Source: Chloroflexota bacterium (GTDB lineage: Bacteria > Chloroflexota > Dehalococcoidia > DSTF01 > RBG-16-68-14). Taken from it: a DNA stretch of 64,000 nt. The translations under genes and the position numbers were made by a program. Shown here piece by piece: positions 8,114 to 15,390 of this stretch (positions within the stretch are counted from its first letter, which is position 1; each line of letters starts with the position of its first letter). The notes beneath the pieces were generated by a model. The model did no database searches. It was not told where the DNA came from and saw only the letters and a program-made list of their open reading frames with translations. The stretch is taken from NCBI GenBank assembly GCA_029262675.1, contig JAJCYW010000018.1, positions 1-64,000 of the forward strand, in the 5' to 3' direction.

Positions 8114-8962
8114 ATGCTCGGTAGCGCGACCAAGGGTTCCGCACCACTCCACGACTCTGTCGATGCCGCGCCCGCGTCTACGGCCAGATCCGCGCCGGAG
8201 GAACGACGCCCGTTCGCCAGGCCGCAGTCCAGCATGCTCATGTGGGCGATCTTGCCTCTCGTCGCCGCGGCCATCACGTGGTCGCTGGAAGGCGACCGGC
8301 TCGTCGCAGCCCAGGTCCACCAGGTCGGCGAAGTCGCAGGCATCACCGTCATTGGCATCGCCGGAACGCTGCTCGCGTTCCGCATCCGCCATAACAGCAT
8401 GCGGACGGAACGCAACTACTCTGCGCACCTGGAGGGGCTCAGCCAGCGCCTGCGCAGCCTGGCGTACCAGGACTCGCTTACGGAGCTCTACAACCACCGT
8501 TACTTCTACGAGCAGCTCAGCCATGAGGTGGAACGGGCCGTGCGATACGGCCGGCCGGTGTCCGTGATCCTGATGGACCTGAACAATTTCAAGAACGTTA
8601 ACGATACGTACGGCCACCTGATGGGCGATAAGCTGCTCAGCTTCCTCGGCGGCGTGATCTCCGCGCAGGTCCGCAGTGCCGACATCGCTGCGCGCTACGG
8701 CGGCGATGAGTTCGCCGTCATCCTTCCGGACACCCCGCGCGCCGCCGCGGAGATAACGGCACGCAAGCTGACCAGCGCCATCGCCCGCAGTCACGACGCG
8801 AGCGACCCCATCGGCGATGGCATACCCATCAGCGCGTCGTTTGGCGTCGCGACCTGCCCGGACGAGGCGAGAACCGTTGCCGACCTGCTGCAACTGGCCG
8901 ACGAACGAGTCTACGCGGAGAAGAGCCGCAACACGGACCACCGCCGCCTCCGCTCCGGATAG
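8114..8962 (+). CDS. Membrane-anchored diguanylate cyclase (GGDEF)
   Basis: 282 residues that make c-di-GMP from two GTP. There are two membrane segments (about residues 41-57 and 73-90), a short coiled linker ('HLEGLSQRLRSLAYQDSLTELYNHRY'-type start), then a GGDEF domain with the active site RYGGDEF at residues 194-200. An intact inhibitory site RxxD (RSAD, 187-190) lies exactly five residues before GGDEF, so product inhibition is expected. The gene is preceded by a c-di-GMP riboswitch, giving two layers of feedback. There is no sensory domain beyond the membrane helices. The start is the ATG at 8114; the ATGs at 8097 and 8100 are out of frame. Confidence 0.92.
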   Translation: MLGSATKGSAPLHDSVDAAPASTARSAPEERRPFARPQSSMLMWAILPLVAAAITWSLEGDRLVAAQVHQVGEVAGITVIGIAGTLLAFRIRHNSMRTERNYSAHLEGLSQRLRSLAYQDSLTELYNHRYFYEQLSHEVERAVRYGRPVSVILMDLNNFKNVNDTYGHLMGDKLLSFLGGVISAQVRSADIAARYGGDEFAVILPDTPRAAAEITARKLTSAIARSHDASDPIGDGIPISASFGVATCPDEARTVADLLQLADERVYAEKSRNTDHRRLRSG

Positions 8963-9044
8963 CCGCTGCAGCCGCACCACGGCCGTAACGCCAGCAGGCT
9001 CCCGCCTGTTCTCCTATTTGAGAACCACGCGCCGCCGGGATTCG

Positions 9045-9073
9045 TTGTCGCCCCAAGAGGCGCGTGGTAGACT
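9045..9073 (+). promoter_or_regulatory. Sigma70-type promoter for the S41 protease gene
   Basis: TTGTCG at 9045-9050 and TAGACT at 9068-9073 are separated by 17 bp, about 100 bp before the protease start. The two hexamers match 4/6 and 4/6 of the consensus. Confidence 0.45.
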
Positions 9074-9177
9074 GACTGTGCAGAGAGATTCACGCCTTAC
9101 AGAAGCGCCCGCTCTCGCCGATCGCGCATCCGAGGCGAAGCGCGCATCGCAGGCGAAACGAAGGAGACCCGCCGCTC

Positions 9178-10452
9178 ATGTATCGAGGAGCCGCCTGGAC
9201 CGTGGGAGCAGTGCTGGGAGCCGTACTACTCGCGCTCGTCTTCACCCTCGGCTACGTCACGAACGATGACGGGGGCGGCAGCACGCAGCCCAACGTCCAG
9301 ATCGACACCGGTTCCGGCGATGGCTCGGTCGACTTCAGCACCCTCGAGGAGATCGTCGACATCCTCCAGCGCGAGTACTTCGGCCGCGACACGCTGGACG
9401 AAGCGCTGCTCTACGAAGCCGCGATCCAGGGCATGATGGACAGCCTGGCCGATACGGGCACCTTCTACATCGACCCGACCTCCTTCGAGCTCTCGCTTGG
9501 CCCGTCCGGCAGCTTCGAGGGCATCGGCGCGACCGTCAACCAACAGGAGAACGAGATCGTGATCGTCAACCCGTTCGAGGGTAGCCCGGCCGAAGCGGCC
9601 GGCCTCGTTACCGGAGACATCATCCTGGCTGTCGACGGCGAATCAATCGCCGGCTGGCCTCTGGACCGGGCCGTGCTCCGGGTCCGCGGCGAGAAGGGCA
9701 GCGAAGTTCTCCTCACGATTCGTCACGTTGATGGTGAAGTGGAAGACTACAGCATTGTTCGCGATGAGATCCGCGTCCATAGCGTTTCGACTTCGCCCCC
9801 CGGCGGCGTGCTGCGAGACACCGACGGTGACGAAGCCACCGACATGGCCTACGTGCGTATCCTCCAGTTCACGGAGCTAACGCCAAACGAAGTCGAAGAG
9901 GCCGTCAGTCAAGCTGTGACGGACGGTAAACAAGGTCTCGTCGTCGACTTGCGCGGCAACCCCGGCGGCCTCTTCAACCAGACGCTGGACACCGCCGACA
10001 TCTTCCTGGACGAAGGCATCATGCTGATCGAACTGAGCGACAACGACGAAGAGACGGTCTACCGCGCGCGGCCCGGCGGCGTCGGCACCGACATTCCGAT
10101 CGTAATCCTCGTCGACCGGTTCAGCGCAAGCGGCTCCGAAGTGCTGGCGGCGGCGCTCAAGGACAACGGTCGCGCGACTATCATGGGCGAGACGAGCTTC
10201 GGTAAGGGGACCGTGAACCGCTCGCGCGAACTGGAGGCTGGCGGAGCGATCTTCGTCACCATCCGCCACTGGCTGACACCGAACGGCGTCCAGATCGACG
10301 GCGTCGGCATCCGGCCGGACGTCGAGATTTCGCCCAGCCCGTTCGAACCGCTCTACGACGCGCTGGCAGACACCCAGATCTACGCAGCCATCGACCACCT
10401 CCGCGGCCTCGGCGCGACGACCGAACCGGCGCCCTCGTCGGTCGCGCCCTAG
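9178..10452 (+). CDS. S41 family C-terminal processing protease
   Basis: 424 residues. An N-terminal membrane anchor (residues ~7-27) is followed by a PDZ domain (about 105-195, 'GIGATVNQQENEIVIVNPFEGSPAEAAGL') and the tail-specific protease domain. The catalytic dyad is Ser318 in 'FSASGSEV' and Lys343 in 'TSFGKGTVN', with the 25-residue spacing seen in plant D1 protease. CtpA/Prc-type enzymes trim or degrade proteins from their C-termini outside the cytoplasmic membrane. smpB follows 17 bp downstream; trans-translation and Prc-type proteases meet functionally because tail-specific proteases can recognise SsrA-like tails, although here the catalytic domain is probably extracytoplasmic. Confidence 0.93.
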   Translation: MYRGAAWTVGAVLGAVLLALVFTLGYVTNDDGGGSTQPNVQIDTGSGDGSVDFSTLEEIVDILQREYFGRDTLDEALLYEAAIQGMMDSLADTGTFYIDPTSFELSLGPSGSFEGIGATVNQQENEIVIVNPFEGSPAEAAGLVTGDIILAVDGESIAGWPLDRAVLRVRGEKGSEVLLTIRHVDGEVEDYSIVRDEIRVHSVSTSPPGGVLRDTDGDEATDMAYVRILQFTELTPNEVEEAVSQAVTDGKQGLVVDLRGNPGGLFNQTLDTADIFLDEGIMLIELSDNDEETVYRARPGGVGTDIPIVILVDRFSASGSEVLAAALKDNGRATIMGETSFGKGTVNRSRELEAGGAIFVTIRHWLTPNGVQIDGVGIRPDVEISPSPFEPLYDALADTQIYAAIDHLRGLGATTEPAPSSVAP

Positions 10453-10469
10453 CCGGGGCACCTACTGCC

Positions 10470-10922
10470 ATGGCCGTCGTCCAGGTGGCCACCAACAAGA
10501 AGGCCCTCCACGACTACGAGGTCTTGAAGCGATTCGAGGCCGGGCTCGCTCTCATGGGGAGCGAGATCAAGTCGATTCGGGACAACCGCGTCCAGATCCG
10601 CGAGGCCTACGTACGGCCGGAGAACAGCGAGATGTGGTTACTGAACGCCCATATCGCGCAGTACGCGCCGGCTGGCGCTGACGGTCACGAGCCGACGCGA
10701 TCGCGCAAGCTGCTACTGCACAAATCGCAGATCCGGGAACTCTCCCGCGCCGTGCTGGAGCAGGGGCTGACGATAGTGCCGCTGCGACTCTACCTTAAGG
10801 ACGGCATCGCCAAAGTCGAGATCGCGCTCGTGCGCGGCCGCAAGAGCTACGACAAGCGCGCCGTGATAGCGAAACGTGACGCCAACCGCGAGATCGCCCG
10901 CGCGCTCCGCAATAAGCAGTAG
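10470..10922 (+). CDS. smpB: SsrA-binding protein SmpB
   Basis: 150 residues, typical length. SmpB binds tmRNA and delivers it to stalled ribosomes. Landmarks are 'NKKALHDYEVLKRFEAGL', 'LMGSEIKSIR', 'REAYVRPENSEMWLLNAHIAQY', 'SRKLLLHKSQI' and the basic C-terminal 'GRKSYDKR'. It sits directly downstream of the S41 protease gene. The ssrA gene itself was looked for in the following 700 bp and not found. A strong hairpin follows the stop codon. Confidence 0.96.
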   Translation: MAVVQVATNKKALHDYEVLKRFEAGLALMGSEIKSIRDNRVQIREAYVRPENSEMWLLNAHIAQYAPAGADGHEPTRSRKLLLHKSQIRELSRAVLEQGLTIVPLRLYLKDGIAKVEIALVRGRKSYDKRAVIAKRDANREIARALRNKQ

Positions 10923-10923
10923 G

Positions 10924-10952
10924 GCTGGCGCGTCCCGGAGGGACGCGCCAGC
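10924..10952 (+). terminator. Strong hairpin after smpB
   Basis: A perfect 13-bp stem (GCTGGCGCGTCCC / GGGACGCGCCAGC) with a GGA loop begins two bases after the smpB stop. There is no T-run, so it may be a factor-assisted terminator or an mRNA-stabilising 3' structure. Confidence 0.6.
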
Positions 10953-11097
10953 TTCATGTTGCGCGTTCCGCGCAACATGGGGCCCCAGACACAGAGGGTC
11001 GAAGCAACTTCGTGTTCCGCGTTCCGCGCAACACGGACCCCAGACACAGAAGGTCGCAACAGCTTCATGTTGCGCGTTCCGCGCAACATGGGGCCTT
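10950..11097. repeat. Three tandem ~56-bp units, each built on a hairpin
   Basis: Units begin at about 10950, 11006 and 11061. Each starts AGCTTC or AACTTC and contains an inverted repeat: CATGTTGCGCG, loop TTC, CGCGCAACATG in units 1 and 3, and a variant CGTGTTCCGCG/CGCGCAACACG in unit 2 with one mismatch. A spacer of the type GACACAGAGGGTCG follows. Changes in one arm are mostly matched in the other, suggesting the paired structure is maintained. The units are contiguous with no unique spacers, so this is not CRISPR. Confidence 0.75.
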
Positions 11098-11181
11098 GTC
11101 CAAGCACACACTATCCGGGCAAGCGATGCGTGCAGCTCGCGGCATGGCTGCAGCTGCGAGCAGGTGTGTGACCTGCGTTCC

Positions 11182-11211
11182 TTGACGAATTTTCTCGCAT
11201 CGTGATAGCAT
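11182..11211 (+). promoter_or_regulatory. Promoter of the small gene at 11.2 kb
   Basis: TTGACG at 11182-11187 and TAGCAT at 11206-11211 with 18 bp between them. The predicted transcript starts near 11218, just before the perfect ribosome site at 11223-11233. Confidence 0.5.
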
Positions 11212-11237
11212 CAATGTTAGGAAAGGAGGTGATGCGG

Positions 11238-11309
11238 ATGCATGCTAAACGTTGCGACGGCCTTGCGCCTCGCGCCATCCGCGACTCCTTGGAGGTAGCC
11301 ATCTCCTAG
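11238..11309 (+). CDS. Putative 23-residue peptide gene with perfect Shine-Dalgarno
   Basis: The sequence AAGGAGGTGAT at 11223-11233 is complementary to the whole anti-Shine-Dalgarno tail of 16S rRNA, and its GGAGG core lies eight bases before an ATG at 11238. The frame encodes 23 residues beginning MHAKRCDGLAPRAIRD and ends at TAG 11307-11309 (an in-frame ATG at 11232 would add two residues). It is basic and Arg-rich, has one Cys and shows no membrane segment. It is flanked by its own promoter and by hairpins and a strong terminator, so the unit is about 180 nt. I do not recognise the peptide. It could be a genuine small protein, a leader peptide, or a structured RNA with a ribosome-like motif. 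Confidence 0.4.
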   Translation: MHAKRCDGLAPRAIRDSLEVAIS

Positions 11310-11316
11310 GCGTCGG

Positions 11317-11398
11317 CCCTCCCTCCATGGGAGGGTGTGCTAGGCGCTTTGGCCTAGCGACCACGGGTGACCCCAGCTACACGCTGGGGTCACCTTTT
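11317..11398 (+). terminator. Hairpin series ending in a strong intrinsic terminator
   Basis: Three stems follow the small frame: CCCTCCC/GGGAGGG near 11317-11335, GCTAGGC/GCCTAGC at about 11339-11358, and a 12-bp stem GGTGACCCCAGC/GCTGGGGTCACC (11366-11377 with 11383-11394) followed by TTTT. The last is a textbook rho-independent terminator. The first two could be attenuator-like or part of a structured small RNA. Confidence 0.75.
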
Positions 11399-11683
11399 AG
11401 TTTCGCTGCGCGAAACTAAGGGGTTACGCGGCAATTCGCACGGGGGCGGCTTTCTCGTTCGCTGCGCGAAACCAACGGGTTACGCGGCAATTCGCACGGG
11501 GGCGGCTTGCTCGTGCGCTGCGCGAAACTAACGGGTTGCGCGGACCTTCGCGCTGGGGTCACCTTTTGGTTTCACTACGTGAAACTAGCGGCCACCCGAC
11601 GTGCCTTGCGCTGGAGTGGCTTTCTCGTTCGCTTCTCGAACTACCAGATCAGGCACAAGAGGGCTGGAGTGGCTTCTTTCTTG
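11399..11683. repeat. Five degenerate tandem ~57-bp units with TTTCGC-TGC-GCGAAA hairpins
   Basis: Units begin near 11399, 11457, 11513, 11569 and 11627 (periods 58, 56, 56 and 58). Each starts with a small palindrome (TTTCGCTGCGCGAAA in the best copy, TTTCACTACGTGAAA in unit 4) followed by a GGGTTACGCGG-type stretch and a GGGGCGGCTTTCTC or GGGGTCACCTTTTG tail. The unit-3 tail repeats the distal arm and T-run of the terminator at 11383-11398, so the array seems to have grown from, or shares origin with, that terminator. Units decay toward birA. No gene was found in this stretch. Confidence 0.7.
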
Positions 11684-11693
11684 CACCCTGTGA

Positions 11694-11699
11694 GATAAT
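11694..11699 (+). promoter_or_regulatory. birA: Extended -10 element of birA
   Basis: TGAGATAAT at 11691-11699 reads as TG-N-GATAAT, an extended -10. Transcription would begin within about 3 nt of the birA ATG (11709), giving an essentially leaderless mRNA; no Shine-Dalgarno sequence is present. Confidence 0.45.
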
Positions 11700-11708
11700 G
11701 GTCTCCGG

Positions 11709-12503
11709 ATGAGCCGAGAACTGGACCTTGCCAAACTGGATGGGCTGCTGCAGACGGAGTCGTTCGGCCGCGCCGTCGCCTACGAGCGCAGCGTCGGCTC
11801 CACTATGGAGCAGGCTGCGACAGCCGCGCGCAGCGGCGCCACGGAGGGCTTCGTCGCGATAGCAGAGGAGCAGACGGCGGGACGCGGGCGGCTGGGCCGT
11901 TCGTGGATATCACCGCCCGGCGAAAACCTCTACCTCACCATCGTCGTCCGGCCCACGATGGCGCAACTCCGCCAGCTCGCCGTCGTCACCCCGCTGGCCG
12001 TCTGCCGCGCAATCGAGGAGGAGACGGCCCTGCTACCGCGCATCAAGTGGCCGAACGACGTGTTGCTCGCTGGAAAGAAAGTCTGTGGCAACTTGGTCGA
12101 CTCGGAGATCACGGCGGACGCCGTCGACTACGCACTGATCGGTGCCGGCATCAACGTCAATCTGGACGCGGCGGCCCACAGCGAGATCCGCGAGATCGCC
12201 ACCAGCCTGCGGACCGAGCTCGGATTCGACGTCGAACGCGAGTCGCTCCTGGCCGCCACGCTCAACTATCTAGAGGAGTTCTACCTCGCCGTCGGCCGGG
12301 GGGATGTCGTGTCTGTCGCCTGGAAACAGCGGCTGGATACGCTCGGCCAGCATGTGCGCGTGGAAGATGCCGGCGGCCATGTGGAAGAGGGAGTGGCGGT
12401 GGATGCCGACTCGGACGGGTCGTTGATCGTGCGGCGGGACGATGGCAGCCACGTCAGGATCGAAGCCGGCGACGTGACGCTGCGCGATCCCTCGGCTACG
12501 TAG
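11709..12503 (+). CDS. birA: Biotin--[acetyl-CoA-carboxylase] ligase
   Basis: 264 residues, group I type without the N-terminal DNA-binding domain of E. coli BirA, so it is an enzyme only. It forms biotinyl-AMP and attaches biotin to carboxyl-carrier proteins. The biotin/ATP loop is 'EQTAGRGRLGRSWISP' (~residue 57), followed by 'PRIKWPNDVLLAGKKVCGNLVDSE' (split here by a small change from the usual 'KIAGIL') and 'ALIGAGINVN'. A short C-terminal SH3-like domain is present. Its stop codon shares the 8-bp palindrome CTACGTAG with the convergent nfeD-like gene. Confidence 0.94.
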   Translation: MSRELDLAKLDGLLQTESFGRAVAYERSVGSTMEQAATAARSGATEGFVAIAEEQTAGRGRLGRSWISPPGENLYLTIVVRPTMAQLRQLAVVTPLAVCRAIEEETALLPRIKWPNDVLLAGKKVCGNLVDSEITADAVDYALIGAGINVNLDAAAHSEIREIATSLRTELGFDVERESLLAATLNYLEEFYLAVGRGDVVSVAWKQRLDTLGQHVRVEDAGGHVEEGVAVDADSDGSLIVRRDDGSHVRIEAGDVTLRDPSAT

Positions 12504-13953
12504 CCCCGGAGTCCGGCCAGCTGTCCGGCGCTTCGTCCGCTTTCCTAACCACGACGGTAAGGTGGTCGACGCGCGTGATGACGACGCGCTCGCCTTCGCT
12601 GACCGGTTCGCCCTCGGCGCGCGCCTTCCAGCCGGTGCCCTCGAACAGCACGGTGCCCTCCGGATCAATCGCCGTGCGCGCCACCGCCTCCCTGCCAACG
12701 AGACCGCTGGGGCCCATGTAGGCCGAGCCTCGCCGCGAGCCCACGAGCGCGCCCATCACCAGCACGAAGAAGAGCGCCAGTGCGGCCGCCATCGGATAGA
12801 TCAGCCAGACGCTCACCTGGAACTCCGGGTTGCTGGAGCTGGTGAGTAAGAGCCCGCCGAAGACAAGAGACACTGCTCCGCCGATGCCGAGCACGCCGAA
12901 CCCGGAGACGAACACCTCCGCGATGAAGAGCGCGAACGCCAGGAAGATCAGCGCGACGCCCGCCCAGTTCACGGGTAGCGCCCCCAACGCGAAGAACGCC
13001 AGGATCAGCGCGATCACGCCGAAAACGCCGGGGAAGATGAGGCCCGGGTTCAGCAGCTCGATAAACAGCGCCGCCGCGCCCAGGCTAAGCAGCAGGAAAA
13101 CGATGTTCGGGTCGGCGATCAGCGAAAGAAAACGCTCGATGAGGGTGCGGTCGTTGTAGACGATGCCGCCCGGCGCGTCGAGCAGTTGGAGCGTGACCGG
13201 CCGGCCTTCAGGGCCAACGTTGACCGTGCGGCCTTCCGACTGCTCCAGCACGGATTCGAGCGTACGGGCCTGGAAGTCGACGATGCAGCGCCGGACCCCG
13301 TCATCGCCGGTGCGGCAGGGCGGTTCCCTGCCCTCTCCCACCTCGCATTCGCCGGTGGCCTCGCAAGCGTTGGCGGCGATCGCTTCCGTCACGGCCTTCT
13401 CCGCCCACTGCACGTTGCGGCCGCGGTCCTCTGCGATCCCGCGGATCAGCGCGGCCAAGTCGTTCGTGATCTTCTCACCCAGCGTCCCTTCGATGTCCTC
13501 GCCGCCGGAGCCGACAGGGCTGGCGGCGCCGATCACGCTCGTCGGGGCCATCGCCGCGACGTGGCCGGCCATCGTAATGAACGTCCCTGCGGACGCGGCC
13601 TGTGCTCCGGCCGGCTGCACGTAGACAATGACGGGAACGCGGGAGCGGTTGATGCGCTTGACGATCTTCTCCATCGACGAGACCAGGCCGCCATGCGTAT
13701 CGAGCCGGAAGACGACGGCGCGGGCGTTGGTGTCCTCCGCCTCGTCGATGCCGCGGTCGACGTAGCCCTCCATCACGGGGTCAACGATGCCGTCGTAGGT
13801 CAGCACGTGGACGGCCTCTTCGGCGTCAATCGACGTGGCACAGGCGGCGAACACGCCAATCAGCAGCAATAGGCCCGCCACCAAGAGCCGCCAGCGAGAG
13901 AGGCCTCGCGTGCGAGGGGAGAACGTGAGCCGTGGCAGATACGTCATCGGCAA
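12496..13953 (-). CDS. NfeD-type membrane serine protease (ClpP-class)
   Basis: 485 residues. Signal/anchor helix at ~19-40, then an N-terminal ClpP-like protease domain ('VFRLDTHGGLVSSMEKIVKRI', 'YVQPAGAQAASAGTFITMAGHVAAMAP' with the nucleophile Ser in 'ASAGT'), four to five membrane helices from about residue 280 to 415, and a C-terminal OB-fold NfeD domain ('LVGREAVARTAIDPEGTVLFEGTGWKARAEG'). This is the long NfeD architecture, which usually pairs with a stomatin/SPFH gene; none is adjacent here. Relatives cleave hydrophobic stomatin tails. The gene ends inside the same palindrome as birA. Confidence 0.9.
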   Translation of the reverse strand: MPMTYLPRLTFSPRTRGLSRWRLLVAGLLLLIGVFAACATSIDAEEAVHVLTYDGIVDPVMEGYVDRGIDEAEDTNARAVVFRLDTHGGLVSSMEKIVKRINRSRVPVIVYVQPAGAQAASAGTFITMAGHVAAMAPTSVIGAASPVGSGGEDIEGTLGEKITNDLAALIRGIAEDRGRNVQWAEKAVTEAIAANACEATGECEVGEGREPPCRTGDDGVRRCIVDFQARTLESVLEQSEGRTVNVGPEGRPVTLQLLDAPGGIVYNDRTLIERFLSLIADPNIVFLLLSLGAAALFIELLNPGLIFPGVFGVIALILAFFALGALPVNWAGVALIFLAFALFIAEVFVSGFGVLGIGGAVSLVFGGLLLTSSSNPEFQVSVWLIYPMAAALALFFVLVMGALVGSRRGSAYMGPSGLVGREAVARTAIDPEGTVLFEGTGWKARAEGEPVSEGERVVITRVDHLTVVVRKADEAPDSWPDSGAT

Positions 13954-14037
13954 TCTCCTACACCCATTATGGCACGCCGGCGTCGTGAGGTGCCCCCGGT
14001 AGGTTCGCCAGGGCTCAGGCGCCGAGCACGCGCGCTC

Positions 14038-15390
14038 CTATCCGCGGAGCACGGCGGCGATCGATTCTCCAGTAACCTCGACGATGCGGTCGATCTGCTG
14101 TTCTGTCGTCACCAGGGGCGGCGCGAGCAGGATACTATCTCCCTTGACGCGCGTGATCACGCCGCGCTCGCGCATGGCCATCATCACGCGCGGCCCCACC
14201 TTCTGCGCCGGGTCGAAGGGCGATTTCATCGATTTGTCGGCCGTCAGCTCAACGGCGGCCATTAGCCCCAGTCCTCGCACGTCACCGACGTTGGCGTGCG
14301 AGGAGAGCTGCTCCAGGCCGCGCTGCAGCTGTGCGCCAAGCTCATCGGCGCGTGCGACGAGCCCCTCATCTTCGATGATCTGAATGTTGCGCAGTGCGAC
14401 GGCGCAGGCCGTCGGGTGACCGGAGTTCGTGTAGCCGTGCATGAACTTGGCGGCCGGCGGCGAGGAGAGCATCGCGTCGTGGATCTTGCCGGAGACGAGG
14501 AACCCCGCCAGTGGCACGTAGGCGCTGGTGATCGCCTTGGCGACGGTCATGATGTCCGGCTGCACGCCCCAGTGTTCCAGAGCGAACCAGCGGCCTGTGC
14601 GGCCAAAACCCGTAATCACCTCATCGGCGATGAGCAGCACGTCGTGCCTGTCGCAGATCTCGCGGACGCGCGGCCAGTAGCCGGGCGTCGGCGGGATGAT
14701 GCCACCGGCGCCGTGCATCGGCTCGCCGATCACGGCCGCGACGTTCCCCGGCCCGGCGCTGAGGATCGCATGTTCAATGTCATCGGCGCAGGCCAGCGTG
14801 CAGTCGTCCACTCCGGGGCAATGGCCGCAGCGATACGGGTAGCACGTCGCCGCGCGCTCGACACCCTCGAGCAGAGGGCCGAAGCCTTCATGGAAGGGAG
14901 GCAGGCCCGTAACAGCCGTCGCGCCGAAGGTTCCACCGTGATAGGCCTCGCGCCGCGCGATGACGGTCGTCTTCTCCGGCCGCTCGCGCAGGTGCCAATA
15001 GAAGCGAGCGATCTTAAGCGCCCCCTCTACGGCTTCAGAACCGCTGTTGCAGAAGAAGACGGCCTGCAGGTTGTCGTAGGCGAGGGACATCAACCGCTCG
15101 GCAAGCTCGATCGCCGGCACGTTCGCGAAACCGACGTAAGAGTTGGAGAACGCCAGCTGCGCCATCTGCCGCGCCGCAACGTCTGCCAGCTCCTTCCGGC
15201 CGTGGCCAACGGCGACGTTCCAGAGACAGGAGAGCCCATCAATGTACTCCTTGCCCTCGGCATCCCACAGCAGCGCGCCCTCGCCGCGGACGAAGATGAC
15301 GGCATCCTGGTGGTCGCTGACGTGGTACTGGGGGTGGATCTGATGGCTCAGATCGCTCTTGCGCAGCGCTTCGACCTCTTGTGCGTTCAT
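14038..15390 (-). CDS. Class III omega-aminotransferase with a cysteine cluster
   Basis: 450 residues, PLP fold type I. 'FFCNSGSEAVEGALKIARFYW' binds the cofactor phosphate, Asp256 is in 'LIADEVITGFGRTG', and the Schiff-base lysine is Lys285 in 'MTVAKAITSAYVPL'. Overall it looks like omega-amino acid/pyruvate aminotransferases. An insert with five Cys (positions 183, 188, 191, 197 and 201, 'CYPYRCGHCPGVDDC') could bind a metal; related enzymes have one to three Cys here. The ATG overlaps the murE stop by four bases, so the genes are translationally coupled. Substrate unknown. Confidence 0.88.
   Translation of the reverse strand: MNAQEVEALRKSDLSHQIHPQYHVSDHQDAVIFVRGEGALLWDAEGKEYIDGLSCLWNVAVGHGRKELADVAARQMAQLAFSNSYVGFANVPAIELAERLMSLAYDNLQAVFFCNSGSEAVEGALKIARFYWHLRERPEKTTVIARREAYHGGTFGATAVTGLPPFHEGFGPLLEGVERAATCYPYRCGHCPGVDDCTLACADDIEHAILSAGPGNVAAVIGEPMHGAGGIIPPTPGYWPRVREICDRHDVLLIADEVITGFGRTGRWFALEHWGVQPDIMTVAKAITSAYVPLAGFLVSGKIHDAMLSSPPAAKFMHGYTNSGHPTACAVALRNIQIIEDEGLVARADELGAQLQRGLEQLSSHANVGDVRGLGLMAAVELTADKSMKSPFDPAQKVGPRVMMAMRERGVITRVKGDSILLAPPLVTTEQQIDRIVEVTGESIAAVLRG

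Noticed and set aside
10950..11683. Possible CRISPR array
   Set aside because: Repeat units are contiguous and carry internal palindromes with no unique spacers, and no cas genes are present.
10923..11700. Possible tmRNA (ssrA) next to smpB
   Set aside because: No tRNA-like ends (GGGG...TTCGAATC...CCA) or tag frame ending in Ala-Ala were found; the region is hairpin repeats and a short coding unit.
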